Below are positions 9,745 to 17,933 of a stretch of DNA of 40,749 nt, piece by piece (position 1 is the first letter of the stretch; each line of letters starts with the position of its first letter). The DNA is from DAOTWA01 sp034435955 (lineage in GTDB: Bacteria > Chloroflexota > Anaerolineae > Anaerolineales > Anaerolineaceae). Under the pieces are notes generated by a model. The model did no database searches. It was given only the letters and a program-made list of their open reading frames with translations, and was not told the origin of the DNA. Position numbers and translations under genes: made by a program. Location: positions 1-40,749 of the forward strand of contig DAOTWA010000034.1 of the NCBI GenBank assembly GCA_034435955.1, read 5' to 3'.

Positions 9745-12123
9745 ATGCGTGATTGGACCCTAAAATCAGGCGATCCGCTTTGCCTCAACCTGTGCGCCGA
9801 TCAGCGCCTTTGCCAGCCGGATTACGCCAACGACCACATCTGGGAGCTCAGCTTGGGCGGTGGCGATCCTCCAGCCGTGGCGCTCCACACCAGCTTCGGA
9901 CTCCGCGCGCGGGGAATGCGCATCTTCCCTCGCTTCACCCTTGACCACAAAATGGTCAGCGATCCCGCCGCTTTCGACCGATCGCCAAACGTAGTCCGTT
10001 TTTATCCAAACTATCTTCAAATTCAATTCGAACCTTTCTCAGGCATTGACGCGGTTTGCGAGTACTGGGTTCCCGAATCGCACGCGGTCTTAGGCAGGTT
10101 GCGTATTACCAATCGAAACGTCGTCCCGCGCGCCTTGCGCATGGAATGGATCGTTCTGCTCGTTCCCTTAGGCGATGGACAAAGAATGTCGGCCGCTCAA
10201 TTCGAGATCAACCATATCCTGCAAGGCCGCAGCGGCGGACTCGAACCGGTGTTCTTCCTCACCGGTGGGCCATCGCCAGGCGCCGGCCCCTTCCCTTCTC
10301 TATACTTAGATGTTGAACTGGCGCCCGGCAGCTCCCGCCAGTTCACCTGGGCGCTGGCTTCTCTCCACGCTGCGGAGGCATCCTTCGAGCACGCTCGCCG
10401 TTTAACCGCACGACCCTGGGACGCCGAGCTGGCCCGCATCGAGCTGCTTAATGAGCAGCAGGCTGTAGAGATTAACACCGGTGATCCAGATTGGGATGCG
10501 GCCCTGGCTTTCGCTCAAACTCAGGCCTTCAGGCTTTTCATGGGACCCTCTGCGTCGCTGCCTTACCCATCCTTCGTCTCTGCGCGTCAGCCCGATCACG
10601 GCTTTTCTCCGCGCGGGGACGGCCGCGATTACGGTCCATTGTGGAACGGCCAAACCGCTCTGGAGAGTTATTATCTGTCCACCCTGATCCTGCCAGGCGG
10701 CGCCGACCTGGTCAAAGGCCTGATTCGGAATTTCATCGCCGCCCAGGCTGAGGATGGCGCGCTGGATTGGAAGCCAGGCCTGGCCGGCCAGCGCGGAAGC
10801 CTGCCGGCCCAGCCCCTGCTGGCTTCACTGGCGATGCGCTTGTTCTCCGCCTGCGAAGACCTCAACTTCCTGCGCGAAACTTTTCGCCCTCTCTCAGCCA
10901 GTTTCGAGCGCTGGTTCGATCCGGATCACGATCGCGATCAGGATGGCGCGCCCGAATGGGACCATCCGCTTCAGTCCGGCTTCGAAGAGAATCCCGCCTT
11001 CGACCGCTGGCGTCCCCATGGGCGAGGTCTGGATATCCGTGCCGCCGAAAGCCCCGCATTAACCGCCCTGCTGCTGCGTGAATGCCAGAGCCTGGCGGCC
11101 ATGGCGCGCCTTATAGGCCATGAAGACGCTCTCACCTCCCTGAATAAGCGCCAGGAGCGGCTCGAACGATCCCTGCGGGAAATGTGGGATGCCCGCCGGG
11201 CGGTGTTCCGTTACCGCGACCGCGACACGCACCTCTGCCCGCCTGGCCGCATGCTGTTTCACGGCCGCGGCCCTGGACCTCACGCCATCGGTGCAGAGTT
11301 CGATTCGCCCCGCCGTCTGGTGATCCAACTGGCAACTCCCGGCCAGACGGTTCCTCGCGCCAGCCTTAGCCTGCGCGGCAGGCATGGCCGCCGGCGCATT
11401 GAGGAAATCATCCCGCCGTCGGATGTCTTCTGGATTCCCGGTCAGGCATGGATTACTACCTCACAGGTATATACACGCCTGGACACGCTGGCGGTAGACG
11501 GACTGCCCGCGCACGCAGAGGTCACGGCGAGGACGGCCGCTTTTTCACACGACGATATCACCTGCCTGGCGCCTCTATGGTCAGGGAGGATCGACCCGCG
11601 CTGGGCGTCATCCCTGGTGCGCCGATCGATCACTTCCCCGCAGCGCTACGGCCGCCTCTTTGGACTGCCTGCTTGCCCGTCGGGCGGCGCCCGCCATGAT
11701 CCGGCCTGCTCGGCAGTCCATATGCCGTGGAATCAGATCGTCGGCGAGGGGCTGCTCGCGAACGGCTTCCAGAACGAGGCAGCCGCGTTGGTGACCCGTC
11801 TGATGGCGGCGGTTATCCAGACCTTGAAACATGACCGAGCTTTCTATTCTCAGTACAATGCTGACAGCGGGCGGCCTGCGGGCGTGCGCGGCGGCCTGGG
11901 AGGACTGGCGCCGATCGGTCTTTTCCTTGAGACCTTGGGCGTGCGCCTGATCTCACCCTGGAAGGTCGCCGTGTGGGGACGGAATCCCTTCCCATGGGAT
12001 GTGACGTTGAGGTACCGCGGCCTCACGGTGCTTCGCAGCGGGGCCAAGACGCTCATCACCTTCCCGGATGGTCAGCCGGTTTCCCTCGAAAAACCTGAAT
12101 TTCAGGTAGTTTTCATGGAATAA
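9745..12123 (+). CDS. Putative (alpha/alpha)6-toroid glycoside hydrolase (GH63/GH37/debranching-like)
   Basis: The 792-residue protein has no signal peptide, so it is probably cytoplasmic. The N-terminal 230 residues look like a beta-sandwich domain. The middle and C-terminal parts resemble toroid glycosidases: FSPRGDGRDYGPLWNGQ near 290-307, and a segment near 405-420 with EWDHPLQSGFEEN followed by a Trp, which recalls the W-x-SGxDNS element of GH63/GH37 enzymes. HMPWNQIVGEGLL in the last quarter fits a helical barrel. A likely substrate is a storage or compatible-solute oligosaccharide (glycogen branch, trehalose- or glucosylglycerate-like), but the sequence alone does not decide this. It is transcribed divergently from the PBP. 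The start is fixed by the promoter, whose -10 ends 6 bases before the ATG. The fold is moderately sure, the substrate unknown. Confidence 0.65.
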   Translation: MRDWTLKSGDPLCLNLCADQRLCQPDYANDHIWELSLGGGDPPAVALHTSFGLRARGMRIFPRFTLDHKMVSDPAAFDRSPNVVRFYPNYLQIQFEPFSGIDAVCEYWVPESHAVLGRLRITNRNVVPRALRMEWIVLLVPLGDGQRMSAAQFEINHILQGRSGGLEPVFFLTGGPSPGAGPFPSLYLDVELAPGSSRQFTWALASLHAAEASFEHARRLTARPWDAELARIELLNEQQAVEINTGDPDWDAALAFAQTQAFRLFMGPSASLPYPSFVSARQPDHGFSPRGDGRDYGPLWNGQTALESYYLSTLILPGGADLVKGLIRNFIAAQAEDGALDWKPGLAGQRGSLPAQPLLASLAMRLFSACEDLNFLRETFRPLSASFERWFDPDHDRDQDGAPEWDHPLQSGFEENPAFDRWRPHGRGLDIRAAESPALTALLLRECQSLAAMARLIGHEDALTSLNKRQERLERSLREMWDARRAVFRYRDRDTHLCPPGRMLFHGRGPGPHAIGAEFDSPRRLVIQLATPGQTVPRASLSLRGRHGRRRIEEIIPPSDVFWIPGQAWITTSQVYTRLDTLAVDGLPAHAEVTARTAAFSHDDITCLAPLWSGRIDPRWASSLVRRSITSPQRYGRLFGLPACPSGGARHDPACSAVHMPWNQIVGEGLLANGFQNEAAALVTRLMAAVIQTLKHDRAFYSQYNADSGRPAGVRGGLGGLAPIGLFLETLGVRLISPWKVAVWGRNPFPWDVTLRYRGLTVLRSGAKTLITFPDGQPVSLEKPEFQVVFME

Positions 12124-12152
12124 CTCAGGTAAAATATTCCTAGAGGTAAGGG

Positions 12153-12506
12153 ATGAACATATCAAACGAAAAAGAGGATCAAAAAGACCTGCTGCTGCTG
12201 GCGGTTGTTCAGGCGCAGGATGCCGACGGAGCGGTTCGCGCCCTCGCTGCGCTGGGGTTGTCAGTCACCACGCTGCCCAGCGTGGGAGGCTTCCTCGGGC
12301 GGCGCAACGCCACTCTGTTGATCTGCCTGCCGTCCGCCCGCCAGAAGGATGCCATGGCAGCCCTGCGCAGCACCTGCCGCCAGCGCACCGAATTCATCGC
12401 TGTGCCGCTGGAGAGCGCCCCGCTGCCGCTGCCTGCGCCCACACCGGTCACCATTGGCGGCGCCACAGTCTTTGCCCTTGAGCTGGACCATTTCGAGGAG
12501 ATTTGA
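12153..12506 (+). CDS. DarA-like PII-family protein (DUF970, cyclic-di-AMP receptor family)
   Basis: This 117-residue protein matches the DarA/YaaQ family: a first strand LLLLAVVQAQDAD, then LPSVGGFLGRRNATLL with the GGF loop, and a C-terminal strand GGATVFALELDHFEEI. In Firmicutes, DarA trimers bind cyclic-di-AMP. PII-like proteins act by binding a partner rather than by catalysis. Ribosome binding site AGAGG (12142-12146) precedes ATG 12153; TAAAAT at 12130-12135 is a possible -10. The next gene encodes a second, shorter DarA-like protein, so the two may form mixed trimers. No diadenylate cyclase is in the window, so the ligand is inferred from family only. Confidence 0.85.
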   Translation: MNISNEKEDQKDLLLLAVVQAQDADGAVRALAALGLSVTTLPSVGGFLGRRNATLLICLPSARQKDAMAALRSTCRQRTEFIAVPLESAPLPLPAPTPVTIGGATVFALELDHFEEI

Positions 12507-12508
12507 CT

Positions 12509-12775
12509 ATGAAATTGATCATTGCCATCATTCGGGGTGAGGACCAGGAGGCGGTCTCCCACGCGCTGACCAAGGCCGACTTTCGCGTGACGTACATCGC
12601 CTCGACGGGCGGCTTCCTGCGGCGTGGAACATCCACTTTATTGATCGGCCTTCAAGATGAACAGGTTGAAGAAGCCCTCGAGTTGATCCGCGCCAATGTG
12701 TCTCCATCGAGCGAGCCGAGCGCGAAAAACGCCACGATCTTCGTGGTCAAAGTGGATCATTACACCCAGCTTTAA
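12509..12775 (+). CDS. Second DarA-like PII-family protein, short form
   Basis: The 88 residues begin MKLIIAIIRGEDQEAV, contain IASTGGFLRRGTSTLLIG and end ATIFVVKVDHYTQL, the same pattern as the preceding gene and DarA of Bacillus (about 109 residues). It is shorter because the loop between the third strand and the C-terminal strand is contracted. The Asn of the GNTT loop (RRNAT in the first copy) is Thr here, so ligand contacts may differ. GAGGAG at 12496-12501 points to ATG 12509 rather than the TTG six bases upstream. It follows the first copy by 2 bases, so the two are surely co-translated. Confidence 0.85.
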   Translation: MKLIIAIIRGEDQEAVSHALTKADFRVTYIASTGGFLRRGTSTLLIGLQDEQVEEALELIRANVSPSSEPSAKNATIFVVKVDHYTQL

Positions 12776-13032
12776 TGGATAGATCAAATTTCAGCCCACT
12801 GGCCTTTTCCAGAGGCCGGCCCTCATTTCTCGAATTCAATCTATAACATTTTCTGGTACATTTCTTGCACAATTACCCCCTCAACACCATCGCGAAACAT
12901 TTTAACAGCAAATATTCAGGCTTCAAACCGCTTGTCTATCAAAAGGACTGCGGATATAGTACGACTGGATGCTTTATTAATCTTCCGCCGCGCTGAAAAG
13001 TCGGCCATAACAAAGAAAAGATGGGAGGAGAC
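12776..13032 (+). other. Intergenic region ahead of the DUF4013 gene
   Basis: Apart from the promoter at 12932-12960, I see only a weak GGCC/GGCC fold near 12800 after the DarA pair. There is no open frame with coding character. Confidence 0.5.
12932..12960 (+). promoter_or_regulatory. Promoter of the DUF4013 membrane protein gene
   Basis: TTGTCT (12932-12937) and TATAGT (12955-12960) are separated by 17 bases. The predicted transcript start is near 12967, giving a leader of about 66 bases. Confidence 0.65.
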
Positions 13033-13704
13033 ATGAACTTCGGTTTGGCATTTTCATTCCCGTTTCAAGATAAAGATTGGTTCAAGAAGCTGGCCATCCC
13101 GGCTCTGGTATCACTGATACCCATCGTGGGGCAGCTCTTCATCCTTGGCTGGTCGCTGGAGGTCACCCGCCGGGTCATCCGCCATGATCCCGTGCCCCTG
13201 CCGGATATGGATCTGGGGGAAAATTTATCCAAAGGATTTCTTGCCTGGGTGATCGGCCTTATATACGCCATTCCGCTGATTGTGATCATCATTCCTTTCA
13301 CGGTCTTGTCAGCCGCCGCCGGGAACGACGTCAATTCAGCCGGAGGATATGTATTCGTTTCTCTTTGTTTCAGTGTATTAGCCTTCCTCTACGGGCTGCT
13401 GATGGCCTTCGTTCTACCTGCGGCTTATGGCAATTTCGTCGATAAAAACCAGTTCGGTGCGGCGTTTAATTTCAGCGAAGTATTCGGCCTGTTAAAATCG
13501 GCACCTGGCGCTTATCTGATCACCATTGTCGGCGCGTTGCTGGCCGGACTGCTGTCCTCGCTCGGCGTGATCCTTTGCGTGGTTGGGGTATTGTTGACCG
13601 CAGTATACGCAATGGCCGTGGCCGGACATCTCTATGGTCAGGCTTATAACGAGGCCACAAAAAGCAGTATCTATACCCCGCCCGCCACGAACCCAACACC
13701 GTAG
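13033..13704 (+). CDS. DUF4013-family integral membrane protein
   Basis: The 223-residue protein is almost all membrane helices: about 25-45, 75-100, 105-135 and 155-205, with Gly- and Ala-rich segments. The opening FSFPFQDKDWFKK, the LIPIVGQLFILGWSLEVTRRV stretch and the inner Pro-Leu-Pro-Asp loop fit DUF4013, a family of unknown function common in archaea and Chloroflexota. GGAGGAG at 13024-13030 selects ATG 13033 over ATG 13021, which lies upstream of that site. It has its own promoter and is separated from the convergent AMMECR1 gene by a terminator. No function can be assigned. Confidence 0.8.
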   Translation: MNFGLAFSFPFQDKDWFKKLAIPALVSLIPIVGQLFILGWSLEVTRRVIRHDPVPLPDMDLGENLSKGFLAWVIGLIYAIPLIVIIIPFTVLSAAAGNDVNSAGGYVFVSLCFSVLAFLYGLLMAFVLPAAYGNFVDKNQFGAAFNFSEVFGLLKSAPGAYLITIVGALLAGLLSSLGVILCVVGVLLTAVYAMAVAGHLYGQAYNEATKSSIYTPPATNPTP

Positions 13705-13739
13705 CTCCAATTCGCCGCCGGGCGGCCTATCGAAACAAA

Positions 13740-13773
13740 CGATGGGGCGCGGTTAGCTCGCTGCGCCCCATCG
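13740..13773 (-). terminator. Rho-independent terminator of the AMMECR1 operon
   Basis: An 11-base GC-rich perfect stem (13740-13750 with 13763-13773) has a 12-base loop. On the minus strand it is followed by TTTGTTT. It lies between convergent genes and may also slow plus-strand transcription, though that side has no T-run. Confidence 0.75.
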
Positions 13774-13798
13774 ATGGATTCGGCTCAATCCTTCGGCT

Positions 13799-14371
13799 CT
13801 ATTCGTGAAACTCTTGCACCTGATACGTTTCCACCTGTAGATGCTTGCGTCGCCAGTAATCGGGCGGGGCGCCCATCTTTTCACACAGATGAGACAGAAA
13901 TTCCTCTTTTTCTGGCAGTTTCTCCCACACCTGCGGCAGGAAGGTCGCCCGCCGAAATCCGTCCCGGATAACCACACCATCGATGCCCGGCCTTAATCGG
14001 GCCAGCAACTCTTCCGGCGTCTGATACTCCAGCGGAGTAGGCAAAGTCAAATAAGAGATTTCGATGCGGATAAACGGAAGCTCGTATTCCTGCACCGGCA
14101 TGAAGCGATAGTCGTCCAACGCAGCCGCGATCGCGTGCTCGCGCACATCTTCCGCCAGAGGCTGATAGGGTTCCAGCGCGCCGATGCAACCGCGCAGGTT
14201 GCCATCCATGGTCAGGGTCACAAATGTCGCTCCGGGTTTCCGCAGGCGTGGAGGTAAGGATTTCAAATCGACCGGCCGAATGGGTTCACCCCGCACAGCC
14301 TGCTCCAGCGCTTGGCGCGCAAGTTGCAACAAAATCTTCTGTTCTTCAGGGGTGAGCAGATCAGTGTCCAT
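13799..14371 (-). CDS. AMMECR1-domain protein (AmmeMemoRadiSam system A-type)
   Basis: The 190-residue protein carries the AMMECR1 signature GNLRGCIGALEPYQPL near the middle, with IEISYLTLPTPLEY and DGVVIRDGFRRATFLPQVWEKLP after it. The family occurs in all domains; in bacteria it often sits beside Memo and radical-SAM genes, none of which is in this window. Biochemical function is unsettled. I take ATG 14371, giving MDTDLLTPEEQ, rather than a further upstream Met, because conserved sequence starts there. This start overlaps the end of the flavin reductase gene by 11 bases, so translational coupling is likely. A terminator follows at 13740-13773. Confidence 0.85.
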   Translation of the reverse strand: MDTDLLTPEEQKILLQLARQALEQAVRGEPIRPVDLKSLPPRLRKPGATFVTLTMDGNLRGCIGALEPYQPLAEDVREHAIAAALDDYRFMPVQEYELPFIRIEISYLTLPTPLEYQTPEELLARLRPGIDGVVIRDGFRRATFLPQVWEKLPEKEEFLSHLCEKMGAPPDYWRRKHLQVETYQVQEFHE

Positions 14372-14855
14372 CGCACAGTTCACGATAAGTGCGATTATAA
14401 AAGGTGAGGGGCCGGTGATCCCCTTCAACATATTGGACGGCCATGACGTGGGCGAGGAATAAAGAGGTCGTTTCCACGTCTATAATTTGGAACACTTTAC
14501 AATCGAAGTGCGCCAGGCCACCCTGAATCAGCGGCGCTCCGGTGACCAGCGTGAAGGTCGGCACGCCCTTGAAGCGGTCGCCGCCATCGGGGATACGCCC
14601 GGCGAACCGGTCGGAGAGGTGACGCTGGCTCTCATCCAAAATGGTCACCCCATATATTCCCGACCGGCGTACCAGCTCGTGGGTGCGTGTATCGGCCGCC
14701 AGCGAAACCAGCGCAACCGGCGGGAAAACGGATACCGAGGTGAAGGAACTGACCGTCATGCCGTGCTGTACATTATCGAGGACAGTGGTGACAATCACCA
14801 CGCCGGAAGCCCACTGGCGCATTCCGGTGCGAAAAGCGATGGGGTCGGCCGACAT
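14361..14855 (-). CDS. Flavin reductase-like FMN-binding protein
   Basis: The 164-residue protein fits the flavin reductase / split-barrel family (DIM6/NTAB type): RQWASGVVIVTT near the start, HGMTVSSFTSVSVFPP for the FMN-contact loop, DRFAGR in the middle and the LAHFDCKV and FLAHVMAV strands. Such enzymes reduce FMN or FAD with NAD(P)H, or act as flavin-dependent oxidoreductases. I choose ATG 14855 with GAGG at the normal distance; GTG 14861 is the alternative. A strong promoter lies at 14894-14922. It is the first gene of a two-gene unit with the AMMECR1 protein. The fold is secure, the physiological substrate unknown. Confidence 0.87.
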   Translation of the reverse strand: MSADPIAFRTGMRQWASGVVIVTTVLDNVQHGMTVSSFTSVSVFPPVALVSLAADTRTHELVRRSGIYGVTILDESQRHLSDRFAGRIPDGGDRFKGVPTFTLVTGAPLIQGGLAHFDCKVFQIIDVETTSLFLAHVMAVQYVEGDHRPLTFYNRTYRELCDGH

Positions 14856-14893
14856 GATCACCTCGTTCAGAAAAAAGCCCGCTGAACAATTTG

Positions 14894-14922
14894 TTTATAC
14901 ATTCACGCTGAACGGACGTCAA
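14894..14922 (-). promoter_or_regulatory. Promoter of flavin reductase-AMMECR1
   Basis: On the minus strand, TTGACG and TATAAA are 17 bases apart. The predicted transcript start is near 14887, leaving a leader of about 32 bases. Confidence 0.7.
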
Positions 14923-14954
14923 GGGAAATTGCCAGGTTTATCCGACATGAACAC

Positions 14955-14983
14955 TTGCGGCGGGCGCACTATTCGGGTACTAT
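14955..14983 (+). promoter_or_regulatory. Promoter of the amidase/L,D-transpeptidase operon
   Basis: TTGCGG (14955-14960) and TACTAT (14978-14983) are 17 bases apart. The predicted start near 14990 falls inside the palindrome at 14985-15001. Confidence 0.5.
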
Positions 14984-14984
14984 C

Positions 14985-15001
14985 ATGGATATATTATCCA
15001 T
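14985..15001. promoter_or_regulatory. 17-base palindrome abutting the amidase start codon, possible operator
   Basis: ATGGATA-TAT-TATCCAT is a perfect 7+3+7 inverted repeat. It ends one base before ATG 15002 and spans the predicted transcription start. Such placement suits a repressor site or an RNA hairpin occluding the start codon. The symmetry is direct observation, the role inference. Confidence 0.45.
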
Positions 15002-15823
15002 ATGGACACTCCTATCTCTGAACAGCAAACACCACCTGTGGAGAGCAGTTCGCCGCCGCCGTCGCAACCCTGGAGCACGTGGCGTGCCCTCTCGACGGTC
15101 TTCAGCGTGGCCGTCATCGTTGCCACGCTCTTTACCATCTGGACGCCTTCCGCCCTGTTCAACAACAGCCTGGCCGAAAAGATGGCCGCTGCATTGCGCA
15201 CAAACCCGAACGCAAACAGCCCGGGAATGTTTCCCACCCCAACCGCCCGACCTCAGCCGCTGATCGGCATCGTCGCCGGGCATTGGGGCAACGATTCAGG
15301 CTCCGTCTGCCCTGACGGCCTGACTGAAGCGGAAGTCAACCTGAAGATCGCCACCCTGGTCAAAGAGGATCTGACCAAAGAAGGCTTCGATGTAGATCTG
15401 CTGCAGGAATTCGATAAGCGCCTGTACCAGTATCATGCCCTGGCGCTGGTCTCCATTCATAACGATTCCTGCGACTACATCAATGATGAAGCCACCGGTT
15501 TCAAGGTTGCTGCCGCACTCGCCAGCAGCACCCAGCCAGAAAAATCGGCTCGTTTGACCGCCTGCCTGATCGACCGCTACCACGCGATTACCGGTTTACG
15601 CTTTCACTACAATTCGATCACTCCCGACATGACCAATTACCACGCCTTCAACGAGATCAACAGCGACACGCCCGCCGCCATCATCGAAGCCGGCTTCCTT
15701 AATCTGGATCGCCAGTACCTCACCGAACATACGGATAAGGTGGCTGAAGGCATCGCCGCAGGCATCCTTTGCTACGTTCACAACGAGCCCATCCAGGAAC
15801 CGCTCCCCAGCCAGGCCCCATGA
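15002..15823 (+). CDS. Membrane-anchored N-acetylmuramoyl-L-alanine amidase (Amidase_3)
   Basis: This zinc enzyme would cleave the bond between MurNAc and the stem peptide outside the membrane. The 273 residues comprise a short cytoplasmic Pro/Ser-rich start, one membrane segment (about 30-47) and an Amidase_3 domain. Candidate zinc ligands are H94 (AGHWGNDSG), E109 (TEAEVN) and H153 (SIHND), with catalytic E229 in IIEAGFL. GHWGNDSG departs slightly from the usual GHGG-D-G. No ribosome binding site is visible, and translation may rely on a very short leader. The stop overlaps the next start (ATGA), and two L,D-transpeptidases follow, so the three form a wall-remodelling operon. Confidence 0.85.
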   Translation: MDTPISEQQTPPVESSSPPPSQPWSTWRALSTVFSVAVIVATLFTIWTPSALFNNSLAEKMAAALRTNPNANSPGMFPTPTARPQPLIGIVAGHWGNDSGSVCPDGLTEAEVNLKIATLVKEDLTKEGFDVDLLQEFDKRLYQYHALALVSIHNDSCDYINDEATGFKVAAALASSTQPEKSARLTACLIDRYHAITGLRFHYNSITPDMTNYHAFNEINSDTPAAIIEAGFLNLDRQYLTEHTDKVAEGIAAGILCYVHNEPIQEPLPSQAP

Positions 15824-16827
15824 ACGCACCCCAAAACCAGGCCATCGTAGCACTGCAAAACGCCAGACTGGCGATGCAACACGGGGATAGGCGCTCGGCG
15901 CGCCAGTGGGCCGAGCGCGCCGCCGCACTTGACCCAAACCTGGAGGATGCCTGGCTGTATCTGGCCGCGCTATCTGAGCCGCAGGCCAGTCTGGCGTATC
16001 TGCGCCGCGCTCTCGAAGTCAATCCGCGCAGCCAGCGCGCGCGCAAGGGTATCCACTGGGCAATCCAACGCTTGCGCACAGCCCGGCCGCAGCCTGAACA
16101 ACGTGCTTTCCGCGGCATGATCGTTTTGCCAGAGGGCGTGATCGCCCGCCGGCGCGCGCCCGTTCTCCCCTGGCTGGCGTTCATTTTGATCATTGCTCTG
16201 GGATGGGTGGCCTGGTTAGGGGCTGTTCCCATTGATCTGGCTGCTGCCTTCCAGGCCAACCCGCCGGAAGGCCGGCCGGTCGCCGGCCTGGTCAAACCAA
16301 CCCTCACCCCCACGCCCACCAGCACGCCCACCCCAACGCCCACCCCCACCAAAACGCCGACCCCCACGTTCACCGACACGCCGACACCTACGCCCACCGA
16401 CACGCCCGTACCGACGCCCCAGCCCTCAGGCCTGACCGCCCCATATCAACCTGCCCCCCTGCCGATGGAACCGGGGGTTCATTGGGTGGACGTCAACCTC
16501 ACCACCCAATCCGCCTATGCCTACGACGGCACGGATTTGGTGCGCTCCTTCGTGGTCTCGACCGGCACCTGGCTGCATCCGACGGTGACAGGCCAGTACC
16601 ACATATACGTCAAATACCGCTACGCGCCCATGCGCGGGCCGGGCTATTACCTGCCAAACGTGCCCTATGTGATGTATTTCTACCAGGGTTACGGTCTGCA
16701 CGGCACCTACTGGCACAACAACTTCGGCCACCCGATGAGTCATGGGTGCATCAACTTCCGCACGGAAGACGCCGCCTGGCTCTACAACTTTGTGGACATA
16801 GGCGACCTGGTCAATATCCATTACTGA
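15820..16827 (+). CDS. Membrane-anchored L,D-transpeptidase with cytoplasmic TPR region
   Basis: L,D-transpeptidases (YkuD fold) form 3-3 peptidoglycan cross-links or attach proteins to the wall. The 335-residue protein has a TPR-like cytoplasmic region (about 1-90), one membrane segment (about 122-140), a Pro-Thr linker (about 160-202) and a YkuD domain. The catalytic signature is HGTYWHNNFGHPMSHGCIN with Cys310. The start ATG 15820 overlaps the amidase stop as ATGA; an upstream in-frame Met lies inside the amidase and is less likely. The combination of TPR and YkuD across the membrane suggests control by an intracellular partner. The enzyme class is secure. Confidence 0.9.
   Translation: MNAPQNQAIVALQNARLAMQHGDRRSARQWAERAAALDPNLEDAWLYLAALSEPQASLAYLRRALEVNPRSQRARKGIHWAIQRLRTARPQPEQRAFRGMIVLPEGVIARRRAPVLPWLAFILIIALGWVAWLGAVPIDLAAAFQANPPEGRPVAGLVKPTLTPTPTSTPTPTPTPTKTPTPTFTDTPTPTPTDTPVPTPQPSGLTAPYQPAPLPMEPGVHWVDVNLTTQSAYAYDGTDLVRSFVVSTGTWLHPTVTGQYHIYVKYRYAPMRGPGYYLPNVPYVMYFYQGYGLHGTYWHNNFGHPMSHGCINFRTEDAAWLYNFVDIGDLVNIHY
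16299..16424 (+). repeat. Pro-Thr coding repeat tract in the L,D-transpeptidase linker
   Basis: Imperfect CCNACN hexanucleotides encode about 40 residues of Pro-Thr linker between the membrane helix and the catalytic domain. It is the same kind of tract as in the PBP tail. Confidence 0.85.
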
Positions 16828-17870
16828 TGGGTGCGCTTCCCCTCTCTTTGGAAAAAATGGTCACCCGCCGCGAATTCCTGAAATTCGGCGGGGTGATCTT
16901 GGGCGGGTTGTTACTGCCCCCTCTTTCCTTCCACACCCAGGAACCGGCTGAGCCTCTCGGCCGCGTGCTCGAACCGACGATCCAGATTTACGACCGGCCG
17001 TCCCTGTCTGCCAGAGCGGTAAAATCACTCTGGCGCGACCTGGTGGTTCCCATCAGCGAGGTTACCATCGGAGACGGCGTGCCAGCCTACAACCGGGTCT
17101 GGTACCGCATCGGCGAGGATGGCTTTGCCCATTCCGGCGCCATTCAGCCGGTGGAGATACGTACCAACCCGGTCCCCTCGGAAATCCCCAACGGGGGGCA
17201 ATTGGCCGAACTGACCGTGCCCTTCACCGACGCGCGTTGGAAGCCAGCCAAGAGCGAGGCCGTCGCCTACCGCCTGTATTACGGTACCACCCATTGGGTC
17301 ACCGGGCTGTCGACCAACCAGGAAGGGGAAGCCTGGTATGCCATTCTGGATGACAAGTGGAAATATACCTATTATGCCCCCGCGGTGCACTTTCATCTTA
17401 TCACCCCGGATGAAGTTTCATCCCTTTCGCCGCAGGTGCCTCTGGAGGCTAAGCGCATCGAGGTTCGGCTCCCAGAACAAATGCTGATCGCTTATGAATG
17501 GGACAAACCGGTCTTCATGACGCGCACGGCCACCGGCGCTCGCTTCAGCAGCGGCAATTACGAAACGCCCAACGGCGTGCATCGGATCAATTGGAAACGG
17601 CCCTATCGTCACATGGCGGCCGGCGACCGGGCGGCGCCCAACAGCTACGATTTACCCGGCGTACCCTGGGTTTGCTATTTCACGGCGGACGGCATCAGCA
17701 TTCACGGCACCTACTGGCACAACGATTTCGGCAAACCGCGCAGCCACGGCTGCATTAACCTGTCAATTTCCGCCGCCCGCTGGGTGTATCGGTGGACGCT
17801 GCCCAGCGTCCCGTTTTATAATCAATTCGTCTTCGAAAATGATGGCACGCGCGTGGACATCATTGGATGA
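16827..17870 (+). CDS. Tat-exported L,D-transpeptidase
   Basis: This is a second YkuD enzyme, 347 residues, with HGTYWHNDFGKPRSHGCIN and catalytic Cys309. The N-terminus carries TRREFLKFGG followed by a hydrophobic stretch, a typical twin-arginine signal, so the protein is probably folded before export. Between signal and catalytic domain lies an SH3-like region (about 50-160). It starts as TGATG on the stop of the first transpeptidase; ATG 16857, right before the Tat motif, is an alternative start. It is clearly a paralogue of the upstream enzyme in the catalytic block but uses a different export route and has no Pro-Thr linker. Confidence 0.9.
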   Translation: MGALPLSLEKMVTRREFLKFGGVILGGLLLPPLSFHTQEPAEPLGRVLEPTIQIYDRPSLSARAVKSLWRDLVVPISEVTIGDGVPAYNRVWYRIGEDGFAHSGAIQPVEIRTNPVPSEIPNGGQLAELTVPFTDARWKPAKSEAVAYRLYYGTTHWVTGLSTNQEGEAWYAILDDKWKYTYYAPAVHFHLITPDEVSSLSPQVPLEAKRIEVRLPEQMLIAYEWDKPVFMTRTATGARFSSGNYETPNGVHRINWKRPYRHMAAGDRAAPNSYDLPGVPWVCYFTADGISIHGTYWHNDFGKPRSHGCINLSISAARWVYRWTLPSVPFYNQFVFENDGTRVDIIG

Positions 17871-17933
17871 TCGCATCATCGCAGCTTTTCGTAAGGTGCG
17901 GAGAGGTTCGCGCGTCGAAAATAGAGAGTATAG

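Noticed and set aside
12503..12508. TTG start for the second DarA-like protein
   Set aside because: GAGGAG spacing favours ATG 12509 and the conserved MKLI start.
16482..16826. Longer N-terminus for the Tat-type transpeptidase
   Set aside because: The extra codons are an out-of-frame shadow of the first transpeptidase domain; the Tat signal would be internal.
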